Shown here: piece by piece, positions 58,098 to 64,000 of the stretch
How the letters are laid out: each line of letters starts with the position of its first letter
Position numbering within the stretch: position 1 is the first letter of the stretch
DNA from: an uncultured Lachnospiraceae bacterium
GTDB taxonomy: Bacteria; Bacillota; Clostridia; Lachnospirales; Lachnospiraceae
DNA: 64,000 bases
Direction: 5' to 3'
NCBI GenBank assembly: GCA_910586705.1
Contig: CAJUJK010000020.1
Coordinates: 4,498 to 68,497, forward strand
Position numbers and translations under genes: made by a program
Notes under the pieces: generated by a model
The model's database searches: none
Told to the model about the DNA's origin: nothing
Seen by the model: only the letters and a program-made list of their open reading frames with translations

Positions 58098-58231
58098 TTG
58101 TTCTTCCCTGTTGATGGTATCTGCCTCCTTTCCCTGCGCGGTTTTGATACTCGCAAATCCGCGTTTCTATACTATATAACGGAACCGGCTGTTCCGTATC
58201 TTCACTATTTTTCTATTTTTTCCTATTTTTC

Positions 58232-58588
58232 TTATTTTTTTGGCTTCGGGCGAAAAACAAGGCTCGCCAGATACCCAAACACCAGCGCCGCCGCACAGCC
58301 TACCGCGCCGGTCTTGAAACCGCCCTGAAACAGACCGATAAAGCCGTTTTCATCCACGGCTTCCTTCACGCCCTTCATTAATATATTGCCATAACCGAGA
58401 AGCGGCACGCTGGCTCCCGCCCCCGCAAACTCCATAAAAGGCTCATACCATCCGACAAAGCTGATCACCGCTCCCACACACACCAGAAGCACCATGACGC
58501 GCCCCGGCAAAAGTTTCGTCTTTTCCAGAAGAATCTGCACCAGCGCGCAGATCAGTCCGCCGACCCAGAATGCATTGATATAATCCAT
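58232..58588 (-). CDS. spoVAE: Stage V sporulation protein AE-type (SpoVAEB)
   Basis: A 118-residue membrane protein starting MDYINAFWVGGLICALVQIL, with GGAGG upstream. LPGRVMVLLVCVGAVISFVG and FAGAGASVPLLGYGNILMKG, then GFIGLFQGGFKTGAVGCAAA are the SpoVAE pattern. SpoVA proteins move dipicolinic acid into and out of the spore. The other SpoVA genes are not adjacent, so this is an orphan copy or a lone paralog. It marks the organism as a spore-former or recent descendant of one. Confidence 0.88.
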   Translation of the reverse strand: MDYINAFWVGGLICALVQILLEKTKLLPGRVMVLLVCVGAVISFVGWYEPFMEFAGAGASVPLLGYGNILMKGVKEAVDENGFIGLFQGGFKTGAVGCAAALVFGYLASLVFRPKPKK

Positions 58589-58768
58589 CTTCTTTTCCTC
58601 CATGTCCAAACATCTTCTGTTGTACTAGTTTCTGTCATTTGGAAAAGATTATGCAGGATTAAAAAAATTGCACGTATGAAATACAAATAGGAACGCTCCC
58701 AAATCCGATTCAGGATACGTTCCCATTCTGTTTATTTTCCGTTACTTATATGCTTTCGCGTCTCGTTT
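58589..58768. other. Gap between spoVAE and aroK with a weak hairpin
   Basis: GGAACG (58690-58695 area) and CGTTCC about 25 bases later form a stem with an inner ATCC/GGAT pairing. Without a proper T-run it may be a weak terminator for aroK. No promoter was identified. Confidence 0.3.
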
Positions 58769-59278
58769 TCACACTGACCGGAATCCAGATGCAATTTGCT
58801 CCACGATTTCCCGGATTGACAGCCCTTCACATTCCACCGTAATGTCCGCAAACTTCTCATAGAGCGGCTGCCGCTCCGCATACAGCCCATCCAGATCCTG
58901 CCCGTCCCTCAGTGTCACGCCCCGCTCGTTGAGGTCGCCAAGGCGCTCGCGTATGCCTTCCAGAGGCAGGTGCAGATACACCACGGTGCCAATCTGCCTG
59001 TAATGCGCCATGGCATTTTCCCCATAAACCGCACTTCCTCCGGTGGCAATCACCGTCCGTTGCGCCTCTATGGATTCACCTACTGCCTCCTCCAGCCTCC
59101 AGAAGCCTTCCACTCCCCGCTCAGATATGATCTCGTGCAGTAACTTCTCCTCCCAGCTCTGGATCACCAGATCCGCGTCCACGAAAGAATACCCGAGCTT
59201 CTTGGCGAGAACAACGCCCACTGTGCTCTTCCCGACGCCCGGCATACCGATCAGTATGATATTTTTTTCATTCATCAC
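58769..59278 (-). CDS. aroK: Shikimate kinase
   Basis: A 169-residue P-loop kinase of the aromatic amino-acid pathway. Walker A is IGMPGVGKSTVGVVLAKKLG, shikimate-binding residues lie in YSFVDADLVIQSWEEKLLHE and VIATGGSAVYGENAM, and the lid contains LNERGVTLRDGQDLDGLYAE. The Arg of the lid pair and the C-terminal helix are present. It stands alone, away from other aro genes. Confidence 0.93.
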   Translation of the reverse strand: MMNEKNIILIGMPGVGKSTVGVVLAKKLGYSFVDADLVIQSWEEKLLHEIISERGVEGFWRLEEAVGESIEAQRTVIATGGSAVYGENAMAHYRQIGTVVYLHLPLEGIRERLGDLNERGVTLRDGQDLDGLYAERQPLYEKFADITVECEGLSIREIVEQIASGFRSV

Positions 59279-59333
59279 TTAATCCAGTCCCATCCGAGTT
59301 ATGTAAACTCAATCCTTTATGCAGATATTTCTC

Positions 59334-59711
59334 CTACTTCAAGTACGCCAGAACCTCCACCTCGCAGAGTACGTCCTTCGGGAGCTGCTTCACCGCCACA
59401 CAGCTTCTCGCCGGCTTCTCGGTGAAATACTTCTCATACACCGCGTTAAACGCGGCAAAATCTGCCATCTCAGCCAGAAAACAGGTTGTCTTTACCACCT
59501 TTGTATAGTCCGTGCCTGCCTCCGCCAGAATCGCGCCCACGTTCTTCATCGCCTGTTCCGCCTGCTCGGTCACATCCTTGCCTTTGATCTCCCCCGTGGC
59601 GGGATCAATCGGAATCTGCCCCGACGCAAAGAGGAAATCCCCCGCAATAATTCCCTGAGAATAAGGTCCGATCGCCGCCGGCGCTTTGTCTGTTGACACT
59701 TTAGTTAACAT
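59334..59711 (-). CDS. ridA: RidA family enamine/imine deaminase
   Basis: A 125-residue protein starting MLTKVSTDKAPAAIGPYSQG. LFASGQIPIDPATGEIKGKD then VKTTCFLAEMADFAAFNAVY and ARSCVAVKQLPKDVLCEVEV are the family motifs; the Arg in PARSC binds substrate carboxylate. RidA removes reactive enamines from amino-acid metabolism. The start codon lies within a copy of the dispersed 10-mer (GTTAACATAA, 59704-59713). Confidence 0.94.
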   Translation of the reverse strand: MLTKVSTDKAPAAIGPYSQGIIAGDFLFASGQIPIDPATGEIKGKDVTEQAEQAMKNVGAILAEAGTDYTKVVKTTCFLAEMADFAAFNAVYEKYFTEKPARSCVAVKQLPKDVLCEVEVLAYLK

Positions 59712-59734
59712 AATATTCTCTCCTCTCTTTCTTT

Positions 59735-59965
59735 TCACTCACCGAATCTAGCCTTCACATAGAAACCTCTGGCGTTTTCGATGACTTCCGTCACCACGCC
59801 CTCCCGCTCCAGCATCCGCTCCCTGAAAGGAAAATTGCCAGACATGGCAAGCGACGGATCTATCGTATAATAATAGTTGCTTGGAAGAACGCCCTCTGTT
59901 ACCGTCACCCGGTCCCCCTCCTTGAGAAGCCCGGGACGTTCCATCTTAAACTCCATTTCCCTCAT
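59735..59965 (-). CDS. Small conserved hypothetical protein
   Basis: A 76-residue soluble protein starting MREMEFKMERPGLLKEGDRV. The beta-rich core includes VTVTEGVLPSNYYYTIDPSL then GVVTEVIENARGFYVKARFG, resembling a small SH3-like fold. It is a recognisable Clostridia-type family, but I cannot name its function. It precedes ridA by 23 bases on the same strand. Confidence 0.65.
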   Translation of the reverse strand: MREMEFKMERPGLLKEGDRVTVTEGVLPSNYYYTIDPSLAMSGNFPFRERMLEREGVVTEVIENARGFYVKARFGE

Positions 59966-60227
59966 GCCAGTTTCCACTTCCTTCTTAAGCCGCAAAGGCT
60001 GACGCCTGACAGGCGCTCCGCTTTTTCAGATGTCGGATCCATACCAGATAAGTCTACCACATACATGGGCGGACTGTCACCCCGCTTTTTCCAATCTTTC
60101 GCTCCCCGCCGGTACAGATTGCGCTTTTTCCGGCATACTTTGCTAATCGGACTGCATTCCGGTGTGATAAAATTTATAAAAGTATATTGCATTAAAATAA
60201 AACAGACGACGACAAATGAGGATCGGG

Positions 60228-61658
60228 ATGGGCAGACGAAAAGAGGAAAAAGAAAATTACGCAAACACCGGCACACAGTGGAAAGCGCTTCTGGAAAATG
60301 AATCGGAGGCGAACCAATATGCGGCGAAATGCCTCGCCGTGTGCGCCGGGGTGGGCGCCCTTGCGTGGCTGTTCAACATCATAGGCGTTTTTATCATACC
60401 GCCCATGATTATGAATATCGGTATGCCCTTCACCATTTTGTTTTTCCTGATACCGACACTTCTTTGCCGGATTACGGGCGGTACTCCCTCATGGCTGAAG
60501 TCCGCGATCGTTGTCTGCGGCATCATCAGTATCTTCATCTTGTCAGCCGCCATGCCAAAGCACGGCGTGCTGGCCTGGGCTGTGCCGATTTGTTTAAGCT
60601 GCCATTACTATTCCAAAAAACTGACCAGTTTTACGCTTGTGGCGTCATGGGTTCTCTTTTCCGCCTCGATCTATGTAGGCATGTACATCGGGGAAGGGGA
60701 TTTGAATCTGCTGGTCACAGAGCCGGATATTACAAGGCGGGTCATCACCGGAAAAATGCTGTTTGAAGCCACCCTCTTCTTTGTGGTTCCCCGCGCTCTG
60801 ATTTTGCTCGGCATTGCCTCCATATGCACCACTGTTGCAGCGAGAACGAGGCGGCTTCTTGAAAAACAGATCAAGGACAGCGAAGAGCGCCAGCGCATTT
60901 CCACAGAGCTTGATGTGGCGACCCGGATTCAGGCGGATATGCTGCCCTGTATTTTTCCGGCTTTCCCGGAGCGTCCCGAGTTTGACATTTACGCCACCAT
61001 GAATCCCGCAAAGGAAGTGGGCGGCGACTTTTACGATTTCTTTATGGTGGACGACACGCATCTCGCCATCGTGATTGCCGACGTTTCGGGAAAGGGCGTG
61101 CCTGCCGCCCTCTTTATGGTGATCGGCAAGACGCTCCTGAACGACCACACAAAACCCGGCGCAGATCTGGGCGAAGTCTTTTCGGAAGTCAACGAGCTGC
61201 TCTGCCGCTCCAACAGCGAAGGACTGTTTATCACCGCCTTTGAGGGCGTTCTCGACCTTGTGACCGGGGAATTTACTTTTGTCAACGCGGGACATGAAAT
61301 GCCCTTTATCGCCAGAGCGGACGGCGTCTATGAAGTGCACAGACTGCGTCCCGGCTTCGTGCTGGCGGGCATGGAAGATATGGTGTACCAGAGCGGCAGC
61401 ATACAGCTTTCACCGGGAGACAAAATATTCCAGTATACGGACGGCGTGACCGAAGCCACCAATGCAGCCCATGAGCTATATGGCATGGAACGTCTCACCG
61501 AAGTGCTTGTGAAAAACACCGATAAAAAACCTGCGGAGCTCCTTCCCATCGTAAAGGCAGACATAGATGCCTTTGTTGGTGAAGCGCCGCAGTTCGACGA
61601 CATTACCATGCTCTGCGTATCCTACATGAAAAAGCGGGACCACGCGCAGACCGTTTAG
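60228..61658 (+). CDS. SpoIIE-type PP2C phosphatase with membrane domain
   Basis: A 476-residue protein starting MGRRKEEKENYANTG, with GAGG six bases upstream. Six to seven membrane helices (residues 30-215) precede a coiled coil and a PP2C domain: VATRIQADMLPCIFPAFPER, then KEVGGDFYDFFMVDDTHLAI, VIADVSGKGVPAALFMVIGK and IFQYTDGVTEATN. Such phosphatases (SpoIIE, RsbU/P) switch anti-anti-sigma proteins or answer two-component inputs. No partner kinase or STAS gene is adjacent. It ends 4 bases inside the convergent regulator gene. Confidence 0.9.
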   Translation: MGRRKEEKENYANTGTQWKALLENESEANQYAAKCLAVCAGVGALAWLFNIIGVFIIPPMIMNIGMPFTILFFLIPTLLCRITGGTPSWLKSAIVVCGIISIFILSAAMPKHGVLAWAVPICLSCHYYSKKLTSFTLVASWVLFSASIYVGMYIGEGDLNLLVTEPDITRRVITGKMLFEATLFFVVPRALILLGIASICTTVAARTRRLLEKQIKDSEERQRISTELDVATRIQADMLPCIFPAFPERPEFDIYATMNPAKEVGGDFYDFFMVDDTHLAIVIADVSGKGVPAALFMVIGKTLLNDHTKPGADLGEVFSEVNELLCRSNSEGLFITAFEGVLDLVTGEFTFVNAGHEMPFIARADGVYEVHRLRPGFVLAGMEDMVYQSGSIQLSPGDKIFQYTDGVTEATNAAHELYGMERLTEVLVKNTDKKPAELLPIVKADIDAFVGEAPQFDDITMLCVSYMKKRDHAQTV

Positions 61659-62065
61659 AGATTATTCCAGTTAAGCGAATCGTCGGCGGAAACACCCTCC
61701 AGCGCCGCGTGCACTTTTTCCATCAGTACATCCTCGTCAATCGGCTTCGCCACGTAATCTCTCGCGCCGCCCGCCAGAGCTTTGACCACATGGTTCCTGT
61801 CATTGTTCGAGGTCAGAAAAATAACCGGCACATTCTGCAGATGCTCTTTCTCCTTGATCATCTTAAGCATCTCATACCCGTTGATCTCCGGCATATCAAT
61901 ATCCAGAATGATCAGGTCGGGGGTTCTGTCCTTCAAAAACTGGAGTGCCCGTCTCCCGCCGTTGAATACGTGCAGTTCGTACTTTTCGCCCAGCACCTTG
62001 ATCAGCATTTTTAGGACAAGACCGCTGTCGTCCACCGCCACAATATTTTTCTTGTTAAACACCAT
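61655..62065 (-). CDS. Single-domain response regulator
   Basis: A 136-residue CheY-like protein. IVAVDDSGLVLKMLIKVLGE gives the Asp pair, LIILDIDMPEINGYEMLKMI the acceptor Asp55, IFLTSNNDRN the Thr-like position and AKPIDEDVLMEKVH the Lys. No output domain. The start at 62065 has GGAGG eight bases upstream. Its start overlaps the end of the hybrid kinase, so the two are coupled and the kinase may phosphorylate it by phosphorelay. Confidence 0.9.
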   Translation of the reverse strand: MVFNKKNIVAVDDSGLVLKMLIKVLGEKYELHVFNGGRRALQFLKDRTPDLIILDIDMPEINGYEMLKMIKEKEHLQNVPVIFLTSNNDRNHVVKALAGGARDYVAKPIDEDVLMEKVHAALEGVSADDSLNWNNL

Positions 62066-64000
62066 TTCCACTCCCTCCTTTGTCCCTCAGCAACCCGATT
62101 GCCTTATCCTCGTCAAACTCATCTTCCAGAGCGGTCAGCACGTTCTTAATCCGTTCATGTACCGCCGGCTCCAGCGTATGCGCCATCCATGCCTGCAGCT
62201 GCTCTATCGCCCGGCTGGTCTCAAAATCGTCCAGAAGCGCCGCCACTGTCTCGAAGTCGCTTTCCGTCAGCGCCAATATCTCGCCGCCTTGTGCTGCCCG
62301 GTATTTTTCTCCTGCCCCGACGCCGTACTTTTCCGAAAATTTCTGAAAGCCCATGACTGTCTTGTCCCAGAGCAGAACCAGTTCTTCAAAATGGGCATCC
62401 ACATAGACCGCGTTCCCCGCCTTACTCTGCTTTTCGTGTTCAAACGCCATATCCGCGAGCTGTTCTGCGCCGATTGTTCTCGCGTTTCCCTTTAAGCCGT
62501 GTACCAGAACCGCGTAATCCGGCATGTTGCCGACTGCGAGGAACTGCCGCATATCCGCCTGCTTACACTGGTCTTTGATAAACAGCCGCACAAGATCCAG
62601 ATACATTTCCAGATCGTTTTTGGCATATTTCATGCCGTTTTCCAGAAAAATGCCCTCTTCCAGAAAGGCTTCCCGGTCCGCCTGCGCAATTCCTGGTGCC
62701 GTTTCCTGTCCTCCGGAGGCTGCGTCTTTTACCAGTTCCCGCGGCAGGTATTTCACTGTCGTCTGCTCCAGCAGGTCGCCGTCTATAGGTTTGGTCAGAA
62801 AGTCGGCAAATCCTTCCTTCAGATAACCCTCCCTCGCCCCGGACAGCGCGTTTGCGGTCAGCACAATCACCGGCGTGTCCCGGTTGGGGAAATCCGTCAT
62901 CTTCTGTATCTCGTGGAGCGTCTCAATGCCGTCCATCTCCGGCATCATGTGATCCATAAATATGATGTGGTACGGCTCCTTTTTCACCAGTTCCAGACAT
63001 TTCTTCCCCGAATCCGCCGTGGTGATCTTCATCTTCGTGCGCTTTAACAGCGACTGGAATACGGTAAGGTTCATGCTGTTGTCATCCACCACAAGCACGC
63101 GCGCCTCCGGCGCCTCGAAGGTCTGCCGTTTCTGCGAAAGATTCTGCTCCCGCCTGCTTCTGATCGTCTCAAAATCCCCTGTCGGTTCATCGCAGACAAT
63201 TCTCTGGGGAATCGTGACCGTAAAATTGGAGCCTTTCCCGTATTCGCTCTCCACCTTCATATCGCCGTCCATCAGATGTAAGAGCGACATGGTGATATTC
63301 ATGCCAAGTCCCGTTCCCTCGATATTGCGGTTTTTCTCCTCGTCAAGCCTCTGGAAATTTTCAAAGAGCTTTCCCATGTCCTCCTTGCGGATTCCCATGC
63401 CCGTATCCTTTACGGATATCATCAGCAAAATTTCCGCCCCGCCTTTTCTCTCGTATGCCACCGTCATTTCTATACCGCCCTGCGGCGTATATTTAACTGC
63501 GTTAGTCAACAAATTTGTCACAATCTGCTTTATCCTGACATCATCCCCGTACAGGACGCGCGGCAAGGTTTCGTCCAGAGAAAAACGGATACCCAGCCCC
63601 TTTTCCTGCGCCCGCAGAAAGATCACGTTCCAAAGGTCCATCATCAGATTTTCCGGCGCGTACTCCACCCGGACGATCTCCATCTTGCCCGACTCTATTT
63701 TGGACATATCTAAAATGTCGTTAATCAGAAACAGGAGCGTCTTGCCGGAGCTTTGGATATTTGCCGCGTAGGACAGAAGCTGCTTGTCCTCGCACTCCCT
63801 GAGAATCATCTCATTCATGCCAAGCACCGCGTTGATCGGCGTCCTGATCTCGTGGGACATATTGGAGAGAAAAAGGCTTTTCGCCTCGTTCGCCCTGACT
63901 GCCTCGTCCTTCGCCTTCTCATACTCCCGGTTCAGCTTCTGTATCCAGGGACGTGTTGTCAAGTGTGTTTTTAAACTTTTATAATCGTAAACTCTTAATT
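62055..64000 (-). CDS. Hybrid histidine kinase with receiver and Hpt domain (partial)
   Basis: The frame is open to the window edge, so the N-terminus, probably a membrane or PAS sensor, is cut off. An annotated start at TTG (63962) would miss this. Visible parts: a coiled linker (REYEKAKDEAVRANEAKSLF), HisKA LSNMSHEIRTPINAVLGMNE, ATPase NLLTNAVKYTPQGG and VKDTGMGIRKED and EGTGLGMNITMSLLHLMDGD, a receiver (VLVVDDNSMNL, HIIFMDHMMPEMDG, DFLTKPIDGD) and a C-terminal Hpt-like domain (DYAVLVHGLKGNARTIGAE, with the His). The order is typical of multi-step phosphorelays. The single-domain regulator follows with overlapping ends. Confidence 0.9.
   Translation of the reverse strand, partial: LRVYDYKSLKTHLTTRPWIQKLNREYEKAKDEAVRANEAKSLFLSNMSHEIRTPINAVLGMNEMILRECEDKQLLSYAANIQSSGKTLLFLINDILDMSKIESGKMEIVRVEYAPENLMMDLWNVIFLRAQEKGLGIRFSLDETLPRVLYGDDVRIKQIVTNLLTNAVKYTPQGGIEMTVAYERKGGAEILLMISVKDTGMGIRKEDMGKLFENFQRLDEEKNRNIEGTGLGMNITMSLLHLMDGDMKVESEYGKGSNFTVTIPQRIVCDEPTGDFETIRSRREQNLSQKRQTFEAPEARVLVVDDNSMNLTVFQSLLKRTKMKITTADSGKKCLELVKKEPYHIIFMDHMMPEMDGIETLHEIQKMTDFPNRDTPVIVLTANALSGAREGYLKEGFADFLTKPIDGDLLEQTTVKYLPRELVKDAASGGQETAPGIAQADREAFLEEGIFLENGMKYAKNDLEMYLDLVRLFIKDQCKQADMRQFLAVGNMPDYAVLVHGLKGNARTIGAEQLADMAFEHEKQSKAGNAVYVDAHFEELVLLWDKTVMGFQKFSEKYGVGAGEKYRAAQGGEILALTESDFETVAALLDDFETSRAIEQLQAWMAHTLEPAVHERIKNVLTALEDEFDEDKAIGLLRDKGGSGNGV

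Noticed and set aside
59962..60276. A 104-codon minus-strand frame upstream of the small gene at 59735
   Set aside because: Residue composition is random, it overlaps the upstream region of two other genes, and no motif is visible.
1..64000. CRISPR arrays, rRNA, tRNA, complete insertion sequences or phage genes
   Set aside because: No regularly spaced repeats, tRNA-like arm sequences, rRNA cores, transposases, integrases or phage structural proteins were seen.

Overview
The window looks like a chromosomal segment of a Gram-positive, anaerobic, spore-forming clostridium, most likely Lachnospiraceae. The reasons are an orphan SpoVAE-type gene, an iron-only-hydrogenase-like ferredoxin protein, Bce-type and ECF-sigma modules, consensus sigma-A promoters with AGGAGG ribosome sites, and several small families (DUF1653, DUF5721, DUF4037, DUF2185) common in that family. 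Base composition is near 50% GC. Most genes lie on the minus strand. I saw no rRNA, tRNA, CRISPR array, phage block or complete insertion sequence.

0-16 kb: a PadR regulator with a membrane partner; a membrane-anchored family 3 glycoside hydrolase; a strongly promoted ~370-nt purine-rich RNA with no clear protein; a LUD-domain gene; a soluble chemoreceptor built on a hydrogenase-like domain; the hom-lysC pair; glyA; a PAP2 phosphatase; a family 2 glycosyltransferase; a natural SfsA-MutY fusion; a cN-I type 5'-nucleotidase; and DUF1653, downstream of a twin-box SOS-type promoter.

16-35 kb: a ThrH-type phosphatase, then a long minus-strand competence cluster. In transcription order it holds a ComEA lipoprotein, a response regulator, a histidine kinase, a GerMN lipoprotein, ComEC, a shortened zinc-ribbon protein, a TPM-domain protein and holA. 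Beyond it lie a DUF606 transporter, an orphan solute-binding protein, argJ-argB-argD, and small conserved genes.

35-41 kb: a Bce-type antimicrobial-peptide sensing and transport module (regulator, kinase, ATPase, permease) with a possible leader peptide and a palindrome-ended repeat upstream.

41-51.5 kb: an accessory, decaying zone. It has an ECF sigma/anti-sigma pair with a recognisable autoregulatory promoter, an FMN-binding protein, a toxin-antitoxin pair between direct repeats, ribU under an FMN riboswitch, many small acetyltransferase-like genes, and at least five broken genes (a PBECR-like relic, a headless TetR, a TipAS tail, a GNAT lacking its acetyl-CoA loop, and a gutted methyltransferase).

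51.5-64 kb: argG behind a cluster of ArgR-like boxes, DUF1294, a LytTR response regulator, DegV, DUF5721, a second sigma/anti-sigma group, SpoVAE, shikimate kinase, RidA, a SpoIIE-type phosphatase, and a single-domain response regulator beside a hybrid kinase that runs off the window edge.

Two window-wide signals stand out. The 10-mer GTTWACATAA occurs 16 times on the two strands, far above chance, both inside genes and in intergenic gaps. A ~120-150 bp element with inverted ends (GTTAC..TTCACAC) is present twice. All functional calls come from reading the sequence; no database search was run.
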